Assembly: GCF_000313935.1 (NCBI RefSeq)
Contig: NZ_AMSS01000014.1
Span: 1 to 64,000 of the forward strand
Source of the DNA: Acinetobacter sp. WC-141
Lineage (GTDB): Bacteria; Pseudomonadota; Gammaproteobacteria; Pseudomonadales; Moraxellaceae
Reading direction: 5' to 3'
Length of the DNA stretch: 64,000 nt
In this document: piece after piece, positions 37,730 through 47,226 of the stretch
Layout of the letters: every line of letters begins with the position of its first letter
How positions within the stretch are numbered: position 1 is the first letter of the stretch
Notes under the pieces: generated by a model
Told to the model about the DNA's origin: nothing
Databases searched by the model: none
Seen by the model: only the letters and a program-made list of their open reading frames with translations
Translations under genes and position numbers: made by a program

Positions 37730-39004
37730 ATGCAAATTGCCAATTTAAAAATAGCAATTATTGGGTTGGGCTATGTAGGCTTGCCATTGGCAGTTGAGTT
37801 TGGGAAAAAAGTACCCGTTGTTGGTTTTGATATTTATCAAAAACGTATTGATGAGCTTAAAAGCGGTAAAGACCATACCTTAGAAGTGTCTACACAAGAA
37901 TTACAACAAGCAGTTCAGTTAAGCTATACCGCGGACCTAAATGAATTAAAAGACTATAACTTTTTCATTGTAACCGTTCCAACACCTATTGATGACTTTA
38001 AACAACCTGATTTAACTCCCTTAATTAAAGCTTCAACTAGTATTGGTCAAGTGCTTAAAAAAGGGGATGTAGTGGTTTATGAATCTACTGTCTACCCAGG
38101 TGCAACAGAAGAAGTATGTATTCCTGTTTTAGAAAAAGTGTCAGGTTTGAAGTTTAATCAGGACTTTTTCGCAGGTTATAGTCCTGAACGAATTAACCCT
38201 GGTGATAAGCTTCATCGTGTAACTAATATTTTAAAAATTACCTCTGGTTCAAATCCTGAGGTGGCTGATTATGTTGATGACGTTTATAAGCTGATTATTG
38301 AAGCGGGCACACATAAAGCACCCAGTATTAAGGTTGCAGAAGCTGCTAAAGTGATTGAAAACACTCAGCGTGATGTTAACATTGCTCTTATTAATGAGTT
38401 AGCTCTTATTTTTAATAAGTTAGACATTGATACTGAAGAAGTACTTAGAGCAGCGGGAACGAAGTGGAACTTTTTACCATTTCGTCCTGGGTTAGTAGGG
38501 GGACATTGTATTGGTGTAGACCCGTACTATTTAACACATAAAGCCCAATCTATCGGATTGCATCCGGAAATTATTTTAGCGGCTCGCCGTTTAAATGACC
38601 GTATGGGTGAGCATGTGGCAACCCAGCTCATTAAGGAAATGGTGAAGCAACGTATACAAGTGGTTGGTGCACGTATTTTAGTAATGGGTCTCAGTTTTAA
38701 AGAAAACTGCCCAGATATTCGTAATACAAAAATTGTCGACTTTATTAAAGCTCTTAAAGAGTATGATCTAGATTTAGATATCTATGATCCATGGGTTGAT
38801 GATACAGAAGTACAACACGAATATGGTTTAGCGCCAATTAAAGAATTACAACAAGGCTTGTATGATGCGATCGTCATTGCCGTAGCACATAATCAGTTTA
38901 AATCTATGAGTGCACAAGAGTTTCATGCCTTAGGCAAAGAGAAACATGTACTCTATGACTTGAAGTATGTTTTAGATAAATCAGAGACCAATATTAGGCT
39001 TTGA
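37730..39004 (+). CDS. gna: UDP-N-acetylhexosamine 6-dehydrogenase Gna
   Basis: A 424-aa UDP-sugar dehydrogenase of the WbpO/TviB/WecC type, oxidising a UDP-HexNAc to the uronic acid. The NAD motif GLGYVGLP is at 12-19, and the catalytic cysteine is C260 in [11 protein letters not shown], whose sequence is typical of HexNAc rather than glucose dehydrogenases. It is the first gene of the rightward capsule operon and is common to most Acinetobacter K loci, even where the polymer contains no uronic acid. The real use of its product here is therefore unsure. Confidence 0.93.
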   Translation: MQIANLKIAIIGLGYVGLPLAVEFGKKVPVVGFDIYQKRIDELKSGKDHTLEVSTQELQQAVQLSYTADLNELKDYNFFIVTVPTPIDDFKQPDLTPLIKASTSIGQVLKKGDVVVYESTVYPGATEEVCIPVLEKVSGLKFNQDFFAGYSPERINPGDKLHRVTNILKITSGSNPEVADYVDDVYKLIIEAGTHKAPSIKVAEAAKVIENTQRDVNIALINELALIFNKLDIDTEEVLRAAGTKWNFLPFRPGLVGGHCIGVDPYYLTHKAQSIGLHPEIILAARRLNDRMGEHVATQLIKEMVKQRIQVVGARILVMGLSFKENCPDIRNTKIVDFIKALKEYDLDLDIYDPWVDDTEVQHEYGLAPIKELQQGLYDAIVIAVAHNQFKSMSAQEFHALGKEKHVLYDLKYVLDKSETNIRL

Positions 39005-39049
39005 TTTTATTTAATTAATAATTTAATTTGTTTAAAAAATGAGGAAGAG

Positions 39050-40048
39050 ATGTTACAAGGCTCAACAATATTAGTAACAGGTGGAACAGGTTCTTTTGGT
39101 AATACATTTGTTCCTATGACATTGGAAAAATATAATCCTAAAAAAATAATTATTTTTTCTCGTGATGAAATGAAACAATGGGAGATGGCAAAGAAGTTTA
39201 AAGACGATAGCCGTGTTCGTTTTTTCATTGGTGATGTACGTGATAAAGAACGTTTATATCGTGCTTTAGATGGTGTTGATTATGTAGTACATGCGGCAGC
39301 AACAAAGATTGTACCAACTGCCGAGTACAACCCATTTGAATGTATCAAAACAAATATTAATGGCGCAATGAATCTAATTGATGCTTGTATTGATAAAAAT
39401 GTAAAAGGTGTAGTTGCTCTTTCAACAGACAAAGCAAGTAGTCCAATTAACCTATACGGTGCAACAAAACTTGCTTCTGATAAATTGTTTGTTGCGGGTA
39501 ATGCCTATTCTGGTGAGCATGGTACGAAATTTTCGGTTGTTCGTTACGGTAATGTAATGGGTTCTCGTGGTTCGGTTATTCCTTTCTTTATGTCAATTAA
39601 AGATAAAGGTATTTTACCAATCACTGATGACCGCATGACTCGTTTCATGATCTCTTTAGAGCAAGGTGTAGAGCTCGTTTGGCATGCATTTGAAGACATG
39701 GTTGGAGGCGAGATTTATGTGAAAAAAATCCCTTCAATGAAAGTAACAGAGCTTGCTAACGTTGTTGCACCAGAAGCAAAACAAGAAGTCGTTGGGATTC
39801 GACCTGGTGAGAAATTACATGAGCAAATGATTAGTGTCGAAGATGCTTATTATACTTATGAATATCCAGAGCATTATAAAATCTTGCCTGTAATTAATGA
39901 TTGGGCAGAGACGGCAGAACGTATTAAAGACGGTAAAAGAGTCCCAGAAGGTTTCCACTATTCTAGTGATAATAATACTGAATGGATGAGTCCAGAAGAT
40001 TTACAAAAATGGTTAACTGAAAACGCTGAGAAAGTAGGAAATATCTAA
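39050..40048 (+). CDS. psaA: UDP-GlcNAc 4,6-dehydratase (inverting), PseB type
   Basis: A 332-aa SDR enzyme for the first step of pseudaminic acid synthesis. It converts UDP-GlcNAc to the 4-keto-6-deoxy sugar with C5 inversion. The NAD motif TGGTGSFGNTF is at 10-20 and the active site has TDK (126-128) with YGATK (Y136, K140). GIRPGEKLHEQMI is typical. AGGAAGAG precedes the ATG. The next five genes follow with gaps or overlaps of a few bases, so psaA-F form one unit. Confidence 0.95.
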   Translation: MLQGSTILVTGGTGSFGNTFVPMTLEKYNPKKIIIFSRDEMKQWEMAKKFKDDSRVRFFIGDVRDKERLYRALDGVDYVVHAAATKIVPTAEYNPFECIKTNINGAMNLIDACIDKNVKGVVALSTDKASSPINLYGATKLASDKLFVAGNAYSGEHGTKFSVVRYGNVMGSRGSVIPFFMSIKDKGILPITDDRMTRFMISLEQGVELVWHAFEDMVGGEIYVKKIPSMKVTELANVVAPEAKQEVVGIRPGEKLHEQMISVEDAYYTYEYPEHYKILPVINDWAETAERIKDGKRVPEGFHYSSDNNTEWMSPEDLQKWLTENAEKVGNI

Positions 40049-40049
40049 A

Positions 40050-41210
40050 ATGTTCATCCCATATGGCAAACAAAATATAAATCAAGCAGATATTGATGCA
40101 GTTATTCAGGTTCTTCAATCTGACTTTTTGACGCAAGGGCCGCAAGTCCCATTGTTTGAAAAATCAGTTGCAGACCTGGTAGGGGCTAAATATGCCTTTG
40201 CTATGAATAGTGCGACGTCAGCTTTACATGTAGCTTGTTTGGCATTGGGATTGAAAAAAGGAGATGTTCTTTGGACGTCTCCTATTACCTTTGTTGCTTC
40301 AGCGAACTGTGCTTTATATTGTGAAGCTGATGTTGATTTTGTTGATATTGATCCAGATACGTATAACCTTTCAGTTGAGGCTCTGAAGGCAAAATTAGAG
40401 GTTGCAAAACGAAATAATAAATTACCGAAGATTGTTGTTCCTGTACATTTATGTGGGCAGCCATGTGACATGGAACAAATTCATGCACTTTCTCAAGAGT
40501 ATGGTTTTAGCATTATTGAAGATGCATCCCATGCAATTGGTGGCAAATATAAAGAAAATTATATTGGTTCTAATCAGTATTCTGATATTACGATCTTCAG
40601 CTTTCATCCTGTCAAAATTATTACGACTGCTGAAGGTGGAATGGCACTTACGAATAATGAAGAGTTAGCCAAGAAAATTGATTTGTTACGTAGCCATGGC
40701 GTAACTCGTAACCCTGAGTTTATGACTAAACCGTCAGAAGGTCCATGGTATTACCAGCAGGTAGAGTTGGGTTATAACTACCGTATGACTGAGTTACAAG
40801 CAGCTCTGGGTGTTACACAATTGACTCGTCTAGAAGCTTTTGTGGCTAAACGACATGAAATTGCAAAAAAATATAATGAATTATTAAAAGATTTACCCTT
40901 AATTACACCTTATCAATTGCCAGAAACATACTCTGGATTGCATTTATACGTTATCCGTTTAAAACTTGATGCATTGAGCAAAGGCCGTAAAGAAATCTTT
41001 GAAACGTTGCGAGAGAAAGGTATTGGTGTCAACGTACATTATATTCCAGTACATACTCAACCTTATTATGAGCAGCTTGGTTTTAAGCAAGGGGACTTCC
41101 CTGAAGCTGAGGCTTATTACGAAGCGGCTATTAGCTTACCAATGTTCCCTGATTTGACTGATGAGCAAATTCAGTATGTTTACCAAACATTAAAAGAGGT
41201 GTTGGTATAA
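40050..41210 (+). CDS. psaB: PLP-dependent UDP-4-keto-sugar 4-aminotransferase, PseC type
   Basis: A 386-aa DegT/DnrJ/EryC1 aminotransferase. The PLP-binding lysine is K189 in SFHPVK, and D158 in EDASHAIGG contacts the PLP ring nitrogen. It aminates C4 of the PsaA product using glutamate. It starts two bases after the psaA stop. Length and motifs agree with PseC. Confidence 0.95.
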   Translation: MFIPYGKQNINQADIDAVIQVLQSDFLTQGPQVPLFEKSVADLVGAKYAFAMNSATSALHVACLALGLKKGDVLWTSPITFVASANCALYCEADVDFVDIDPDTYNLSVEALKAKLEVAKRNNKLPKIVVPVHLCGQPCDMEQIHALSQEYGFSIIEDASHAIGGKYKENYIGSNQYSDITIFSFHPVKIITTAEGGMALTNNEELAKKIDLLRSHGVTRNPEFMTKPSEGPWYYQQVELGYNYRMTELQAALGVTQLTRLEAFVAKRHEIAKKYNELLKDLPLITPYQLPETYSGLHLYVIRLKLDALSKGRKEIFETLREKGIGVNVHYIPVHTQPYYEQLGFKQGDFPEAEAYYEAAISLPMFPDLTDEQIQYVYQTLKEVLV

Positions 41211-41212
41211 CA

Positions 41213-41905
41213 ATGCAACTGGCGGTTATTCCTGCGCGGGGCGGAAGTAAAAGAATTCCTCGGAAAAACATTAAAGACTTTTATGGTAAGCCAATGATTG
41301 CGTGGTCAATTGAGGCCGCACTTAAAAGTAGTTGTTTTGATGAAGTATGGGTTTCCACCGATGATAAAGAAATTGCAGATATTGCAATAGAGTATGGGGC
41401 TAAAGTACCTTTTATGCGTCCTGCACATTTGTCTGATGATTATGCAACCACCGCAGATGTAATGCAGCATGCTACTCAAGCTTTTTCTCAATTGCAGGGA
41501 CAATCGCCAGACTATATCTGCTGTTTATATGCGACAGCACCTTTTGTACAAGCTAGTGATTTACAAGCAGGTTTACAATTATTAAAAAATAACCCACTAG
41601 ATTATGCTTTTAGTGCAACAACATTTGCTTTTCCAATTCAAAGGGCGATTAAGCTTAATCAGGATGGAAACGTTGAAATGTTCCAGCCCGAAAACTTTGG
41701 TAAACGTTCACAAGATTTAGAAGAAGCTTGGCATGATGCTGGGCAGTTTTATTGGGGAACGGCAAAAGCTTGGTTAAATAAATCTGTAATTTTTTCAAAT
41801 AAGTCACGGATTGTAGAACTACCTAGAACGCGAGTGCAAGATATTGATACTCCAGAAGATTGGCATCGTGCAGAGTTGATGGCACAGTTATTACTAGATG
41901 TATAA
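41213..41905 (+). CDS. psaC: CMP-pseudaminic acid cytidylyltransferase, PseF type
   Basis: A 230-aa nucleotidyltransferase activating the nonulosonic acid with CTP. The signature IPARGGSKRIPRKNIK (residues 6-21) is the CMP-sugar synthetase motif. VSTDDKEIADIA and the C-terminal DIDTPEDWHRAE also match. It provides CMP-Pse, the donor for the transferase in this locus. It follows psaB by two bases. Confidence 0.95.
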   Translation: MQLAVIPARGGSKRIPRKNIKDFYGKPMIAWSIEAALKSSCFDEVWVSTDDKEIADIAIEYGAKVPFMRPAHLSDDYATTADVMQHATQAFSQLQGQSPDYICCLYATAPFVQASDLQAGLQLLKNNPLDYAFSATTFAFPIQRAIKLNQDGNVEMFQPENFGKRSQDLEEAWHDAGQFYWGTAKAWLNKSVIFSNKSRIVELPRTRVQDIDTPEDWHRAELMAQLLLDV

Positions 41906-41907
41906 AG

Positions 41908-43005
41908 ATGAAGTTTTGTTTTAGAGCTGATGCTTCTTTACATATAGGCTCAGGCCATGTAGTTCGTTGTTTAACTATTGCTGATGCCTTGGTGAAACAA
42001 GGACATGAAAGTTATTTTATTTGTCGGCAACATCACGGTAATCTGATTGAGTTTGTGCGCCAACGTGGTTATATGGTCTATGTTTTACCTGAACCAGCTC
42101 TAAACAATTCCGATAGTTTGTCAGAATATCAACGTTGGTTGGGTGTGACTGAGCAACAAGATGCCCAAGAAACATTAGATATTTTAAAAGAACACCCTGT
42201 AGACTGGATGATCGTAGATCACTACGGTCTTTCAATTGTATGGCAACAAATTGTGCGCCAACAGATTAATTGGATTGTTGCAATTGATGATTTGGCGAAC
42301 CGACAACATGATGCCAATATTATTTTAGATTGTGGTTTAGCCAATACACCTGAAGACTATGCGAAACTAAATAAACGGAAAGGGCTTTATTTAACGGGTC
42401 CAAGCTATGCTTTATTACGCCCAGAGTTTCGTACAAAAAGATTATGGTTAGAACAACATCCAAAATCTTATAATCACGAAAATTTACGTGTTTTAGTAAA
42501 TTTAGGCGGAATAGATAAAGATAACTTAACAGGAACTGTGTTAGAACTTCTATCTCATAATCAATTACGACAGCATTTATCTGTTACGGTTGTGATGGGG
42601 ATTAATGCGCCATGGAAAGAGTCGGTTGTGGAATTGTCAAAAAAACTCCCGTTTCATAGTACGGTTCTCATTAATGCCAATAATATGGCTGATTTAATGG
42701 CTGAACATGATTTGGCAATTGGTGCTGCAGGAAGTACAGCTTGGGAAAGATGTTGTTTGGGACTACCTACAATAATGGTCTGTATGGCAGATAACCAAAA
42801 AATGATTGCAAAATATTTGCATGATTTAGGGGGGGCGGTCTCTCTCGATCAAACAGAGCTTAACGAGAAATTGTTAATGACATTGCAGCAGTTTAATCAA
42901 ATGCACTTAAGCACAATGCATCAAAAGGCTTTATCTATTACAGAAGGTTTAGGTACAGATTTGTTATTGAAAACTATTTTTTCCGAAGAGTTTAATGCAT
43001 GTTAG
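41908..43005 (+). CDS. psaD: UDP-2,4-diacetamido-2,4,6-trideoxy-altropyranose hydrolase, PseG type
   Basis: A 365-aa GT-B-fold sugar-nucleotide hydrolase that removes UDP before the PEP condensation step. The N-terminus FRADASLHIGSGHVVRCL (4-21) is the PseG signature with the catalytic histidine in GSGH. AIGAAGSTAWERCCLGLPT in the C-terminal half binds the nucleotide. I chose the ATG at 41908, two bases after psaC; a longer frame from 41860 would overlap psaC. Its end overlaps psaE by 7 bases. Confidence 0.95.
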   Translation: MKFCFRADASLHIGSGHVVRCLTIADALVKQGHESYFICRQHHGNLIEFVRQRGYMVYVLPEPALNNSDSLSEYQRWLGVTEQQDAQETLDILKEHPVDWMIVDHYGLSIVWQQIVRQQINWIVAIDDLANRQHDANIILDCGLANTPEDYAKLNKRKGLYLTGPSYALLRPEFRTKRLWLEQHPKSYNHENLRVLVNLGGIDKDNLTGTVLELLSHNQLRQHLSVTVVMGINAPWKESVVELSKKLPFHSTVLINANNMADLMAEHDLAIGAAGSTAWERCCLGLPTIMVCMADNQKMIAKYLHDLGGAVSLDQTELNEKLLMTLQQFNQMHLSTMHQKALSITEGLGTDLLLKTIFSEEFNAC

Positions 43006-43514
43006 ATAAGAAGAATGCGCAGCTTAGAGCGTTAAATGCAAATGATCTGGAAATGGTTTTGCAATGGCGTAATCATGATGAAATTCGTAAATGGATGATC
43101 AATTCAGATGTCATTGCTTTAAGTGATCACCTTGCTTGGTTTGAGCGTAACAAAGAAAGAACTGATCGATTATTTTTCATCTTTGAATATCAGCAGCAGC
43201 CCCAAGGTTATATTTCATTTATTGCAGTTCCCAACAGTTCAGTTTATGAGTGGGGGTTTTATATAAAACCTCAAGCTGAAAAAGGAATGGGGCATTTATT
43301 GGGCAGTACTGCACTAGATTTTGCATTTGAGCAACTTAAAATTGAAAAAGTTTTTGGTCAAGTTTTAGATTTCAATGAAAAATCATTGAGTTTTCACAAA
43401 AAAATGGGCTTTTTGCAAGAAGGTTTATTGAGAAAACATTTTAAAGATGAACGTGGCGAATTTGATATACATCAGTTCGGTTTGCTACGAAAAGAATGGC
43501 TAGAGGAAAAATGA
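42999..43514 (+). CDS. psaE: GNAT N-acetyltransferase, PseH type
   Basis: A 171-aa GNAT acetyltransferase that should acetylate the 4-amino group of the PsaB product with acetyl-CoA. Early motif LRALNANDLEMVLQWRNHDEIRKWM is typical of PseH, and the GMGHLLGSTALDFAF stretch (about 97-111) is the acetyl-CoA-binding loop and helix. By pathway order it acts before PsaD. The start is embedded in the end of psaD, suggesting translational coupling. Confidence 0.92.
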   Translation: MLDKKNAQLRALNANDLEMVLQWRNHDEIRKWMINSDVIALSDHLAWFERNKERTDRLFFIFEYQQQPQGYISFIAVPNSSVYEWGFYIKPQAEKGMGHLLGSTALDFAFEQLKIEKVFGQVLDFNEKSLSFHKKMGFLQEGLLRKHFKDERGEFDIHQFGLLRKEWLEEK

Positions 43515-43515
43515 G

Positions 43516-44568
43516 ATGAGCAAAAAAATTACAATTAATAACCGTAATATTGGTACAGACTTTCCACCCTATATAATTGCTGAGCTTTCAGCAAACCATA
43601 ACGGACGTTTAGAAACAGCCCTAAAAATTATCGAAGAAGCAAAGCGTTGTGGTGCAGATGCGATCAAACTGCAAACATATAGTGCAGATACTATTACGCT
43701 TAATAGCCAAAATGAAGAGTTTATGATTCGTGGTGGTTTATGGGATGGTCAATCTTTATATGAACTCTATCAAAAAGCTCAGATGCCATGGGAATGGCAT
43801 AAACCTCTTTTTGAACATGCTCGTGCTTTAGACATTACCATTTTTAGTTCTCCATTTGACCGGACAGCAGTAGATTTACTTGAAGATCTTAATGCTCCCG
43901 CATATAAAATTGCTTCTTTTGAGGCGGTTGACTTACCACTCATTAAATATGTAGCTTCAACCGGTAAACCAATGATTATCTCTACAGGCATGGCAGATAA
44001 AGAAGAAATTGGTGAGGCAATTCAAGCTGCTTACGATGGTGGATGTAAAGAGCTTGTGGTTTTACATTGTGTGAGTGGCTATCCTGCACCTGCAGAAGAT
44101 TATAATTTGCTCACTATGGTTGATATGGCGAAATCATTTGATGTTCCAATTGGATTGTCTGATCATACTTTAGATAACACAACTGCAATTACTGCTGTAG
44201 CATTAGGTGCATGTTTAATTGAAAAACACTTTACTCTTGATCGTAATGGTGGCGGACCAGATGATAGTTTCTCTTTAGAACCAAAAGAGTTGCAACACTT
44301 ATGTCAATCTGCAAAAACCGCATGGCAAGCTCTTGGTGGTGTTGACTATGGAAGAAAGTCTAGTGAACAAGGTAATGCTCAATTTAGACGTTCGCTTTAC
44401 TTTGTAAAAGACTTAAAAGCGGGGGATGTGATTGATGAGTCTAGCATCCGTAGTGTCCGTCCTGGCTATGGTCTACCACCTAAATTTTATGATGAGCTTA
44501 TAGGAAAAAGAGTCAATCAAGATATTTCAAAAAATATAGCTACAAGTTTTGATTGCATTGATAGATGA
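43516..44568 (+). CDS. psaF: Pseudaminic acid synthase, PseI type
   Basis: A 350-aa NeuB-family condensing enzyme joining PEP with the 2,4-diacetamido-trideoxy-altrose to form pseudaminic acid. The barrel domain (about 1-280) shows ELSANHNGRLETALKIIEEAKRCGAD near the start and VLHCVSGYPAP. The C-terminal SAF (antifreeze-like) domain (about 290-345) has RSVRPGYGLPPK. The stop overlaps the wzx start (ATGA). It completes the CMP-Pse pathway together with PsaC. Confidence 0.95.
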   Translation: MSKKITINNRNIGTDFPPYIIAELSANHNGRLETALKIIEEAKRCGADAIKLQTYSADTITLNSQNEEFMIRGGLWDGQSLYELYQKAQMPWEWHKPLFEHARALDITIFSSPFDRTAVDLLEDLNAPAYKIASFEAVDLPLIKYVASTGKPMIISTGMADKEEIGEAIQAAYDGGCKELVVLHCVSGYPAPAEDYNLLTMVDMAKSFDVPIGLSDHTLDNTTAITAVALGACLIEKHFTLDRNGGGPDDSFSLEPKELQHLCQSAKTAWQALGGVDYGRKSSEQGNAQFRRSLYFVKDLKAGDVIDESSIRSVRPGYGLPPKFYDELIGKRVNQDISKNIATSFDCIDR

Positions 44569-45818
44569 AAAAACATTTGTTATCCATATTTAATCTAGCA
44601 GTACGAGGGTTAAATTTAGCCAGTAAATTTATTTTAATTGTTTTTCTGGCTAAATTTCTAACAGTTGCAGAGCTAGGGTTATATGGGCTGATTGCTGCGA
44701 CAATTAATTTTGCTATGTATTTTATCGGGCTTGATTTTTATGTTTACAGCAATCGGGAATTACTGAAAAGCTCAGATATTCAAAGAAATAAAATTGTGAG
44801 TAGTCATGCACAACTATTATGTTTTGCTTATCTATTTGCTTTACCTACTTTGTCTATTATTTTCTTTAAAGATTTTTTGTCACTGGAATACCTTATTCCA
44901 TTTTATGGGCTAATTATACTAGAGCATTTAAATCAAGAGTTTACACGTTTGCTAATTGTGTTGAAAAAACCAATTAGTTCTAATTTGTTGCTATTTGTAC
45001 GTTCTGGTGGTTGGAGTTTTATTATAGTTCTCCTGCATTTTTTACATGTCCATTTAACCTTAATGGATGTTTTGAATGTCTGGATAGTGGCTGAAATATT
45101 ATGTTTCTTATTGAGCATAATTCTACTTTATAGAGAGCAGGTTCGTCTTTATCTATTTCAACAAGTGAATTGGAGTTGGATCTGGAAGGGGCTAAAAATT
45201 TGTTTGCCTTTTATGCTCGGTACTTTGGCTGTACGTGCAATATTTACTGGTGATCGTTACATACTAGAATATTTTTATGATGCTAATATTTTAGCGGCAT
45301 ATGTCTTTTTTGCTTCGTTAGCTGCTGCAACAATGAGTTTTATGGATGCAGCGGTTTTTTCATTTGATTACCCTGAGCTGGTGAGGTCAATGAATACACG
45401 AAATAATAAGCATAGAGAGCTTATAAAAAAACTATATAAAAAAGTAGCTTCTTTACTGATTTTGATTAATCTGAGCGCATATGTCTTTATTGATTTGTTG
45501 TTAAGATTAATTGGAAAAGACATTTTTAATTCTTATCTAAATTACTTTTATTTATTAATGTTAGTGCAGGTTTTATATGCTTTTAGCATGATCCCTCATT
45601 ATATTCTATATGCCTTGGATGCAGATAAACCTATTATTGTAACTCAAATATCTAGTTTGGTTATCTTTCTTTTACTTTGTTTTAGTCTGATTGGATTATT
45701 GCAGGAAGATTATGGGATATTTATTGCATTATTAGTTTCATTCTCTTTCTTGTTTTTGTCGAAATATATCTATTCTTGGAGATTGTTAAAGAAATATGAA
45801 CATTCTTATTCTAGTTAA
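44565..45818 (+). CDS. wzx: Capsule repeat-unit flippase Wzx
   Basis: A 417-aa polytopic membrane protein of the Wzx/MATE-like flippase superfamily with about 12 helices. It starts MKKHLLSIFNLAVRGLNLASKFILIVFLAKFL-like, a typical Wzx N-terminus with TVAELGLYGL after it. It should flip the undecaprenyl-linked repeat unit across the inner membrane. It overlaps psaF by 4 bases and the next gene by 23. The sequence is markedly AT-rich, as usual for serotype-specific capsule genes. Confidence 0.9.
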   Translation: MKKHLLSIFNLAVRGLNLASKFILIVFLAKFLTVAELGLYGLIAATINFAMYFIGLDFYVYSNRELLKSSDIQRNKIVSSHAQLLCFAYLFALPTLSIIFFKDFLSLEYLIPFYGLIILEHLNQEFTRLLIVLKKPISSNLLLFVRSGGWSFIIVLLHFLHVHLTLMDVLNVWIVAEILCFLLSIILLYREQVRLYLFQQVNWSWIWKGLKICLPFMLGTLAVRAIFTGDRYILEYFYDANILAAYVFFASLAAATMSFMDAAVFSFDYPELVRSMNTRNNKHRELIKKLYKKVASLLILINLSAYVFIDLLLRLIGKDIFNSYLNYFYLLMLVQVLYAFSMIPHYILYALDADKPIIVTQISSLVIFLLLCFSLIGLLQEDYGIFIALLVSFSFLFLSKYIYSWRLLKKYEHSYSS

Positions 45819-47226
45819 CCCAGCGAAAAATTATAAATATTTTTTCTATAATGTTGCTAAATCATTGGTAGATTTAGGTCATAGTGTATATTATGCGTAT
45901 GACACTGAAAAAAATAAAATTTTATTTCCTATCCCTGAAATAGATGAGTCATCTAAGAGCTATTTTTTTGATGTTTTTTTTAAAACTAATCAAGAAGAAA
46001 ATTTGCAGTCTAATGATGAATTTCTTTTTGATTGTACTTGGGGGGAATATTTTTATTCAGATTTTGATCGATTTTTAACTCATGGTTATAATTTAGAAAA
46101 AGATGCTGAAGAGTGGGTAAAAATCCGTAAAAAGATGGATAGTTTTTTTTATAAGATTATAACAGAAAGAAATATTGATCTCGTGTTGTATGAAAATATT
46201 TCCAATAGTTTTGAGTACTCAGCATATAGAGTAGCTCAAACATTAGGGAAAAAGTATTTTGGTTTAATTGCATCACGTATACCTGGGCGCTATGAAATTC
46301 AAACTTCTATTATTGATGATTTATTGGTAGATTTAGAATTGGTGAAGGAAAAGCCGCTTACAGAAGAAGAAATAAATTGGTATGAAGATTATAAATCTAA
46401 TATTAACAAAATTGAACCCGATTATATGAAACAAAATGGGTTAGATAATGTTTCTTTGTTGAATAAGCTGAGTTCTAATATTTTTTATAAAATCATTAGG
46501 TCTATAAAAGCTGATATTAAATATGGAGCAAAATCAGATTATGCTAGTGGGCTTCTATTTTTGAGGGTTTTGTCCGCCGTGAAAGTTGCTGTAAATAGAA
46601 GATTAAATCATAAAAAAACAAAAAAATACTTTCTGAAAATAGATGAGGTTAATGAGGTTAAACAGCAGCATAAGTTCTATGTTTATCCTATGCACTATCA
46701 TCCTGAATCATCAACGTCGGTATTGGCTCCGCAATATACAAATGAATATCACAATATATTAAATATTTCTAATAATTTGCCATTTGGGCAATATTTGTAT
46801 GTAAAAGATCATAGAAGTGCAATCGGTTTAAACTCAGATGAATTTTATAGAAAAATTTCAGCATTACCTGCAGTCAGGTTAATTCCCGCAGAATATAATA
46901 TTAAAGATTTAATAAAATACTCTGCTGGTGTGATAACGGTTAATAGTACTGCTGGTTATGAGGCTCTTATCTTGGGTAAGCCAGTATATCTATTGGGTAA
47001 TGTTTTTTATCAGAATTTTTCTAATGTTATCCGTCTAGAAAATTTTGATAGCCTTAGATCTTATTTAGGAAAACCTACTGAGTTTATAGAAAATGCGGCA
47101 GATATTGTTGCTTATAGACGCATAACTTATGAAGGATTACTTAATTTTAATATAGTTGATTATGAAGATAACAAATATTTTTTTGATCAGCTTGCATTAA
47201 ACATTGAAGAAAAGATGACAATATGA
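45796..47226 (+). CDS. kpsS1: KpsS-like capsule glycosyltransferase (probable pseudaminic acid transferase)
   Basis: A 476-aa protein resembling the KpsS/LipB capsule synthesis family. YPMHYHPESSTSVLAP (about 298-313) and the later VKDHRSAIG are its strongest motifs, followed by a donor-site-like GVITVNSTAGYEALILGKPVYLLG (about 377-400). In Acinetobacter K loci carrying psaA-F, a kpsS1 gene occurs at this place and is thought to transfer the nonulosonic acid from its CMP donor. That role is from context. It starts within wzx and shares ATGA with wzy. Strongly AT-rich. Confidence 0.78.
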   Translation: MNILILVNPAKNYKYFFYNVAKSLVDLGHSVYYAYDTEKNKILFPIPEIDESSKSYFFDVFFKTNQEENLQSNDEFLFDCTWGEYFYSDFDRFLTHGYNLEKDAEEWVKIRKKMDSFFYKIITERNIDLVLYENISNSFEYSAYRVAQTLGKKYFGLIASRIPGRYEIQTSIIDDLLVDLELVKEKPLTEEEINWYEDYKSNINKIEPDYMKQNGLDNVSLLNKLSSNIFYKIIRSIKADIKYGAKSDYASGLLFLRVLSAVKVAVNRRLNHKKTKKYFLKIDEVNEVKQQHKFYVYPMHYHPESSTSVLAPQYTNEYHNILNISNNLPFGQYLYVKDHRSAIGLNSDEFYRKISALPAVRLIPAEYNIKDLIKYSAGVITVNSTAGYEALILGKPVYLLGNVFYQNFSNVIRLENFDSLRSYLGKPTEFIENAADIVAYRRITYEGLLNFNIVDYEDNKYFFDQLALNIEEKMTI

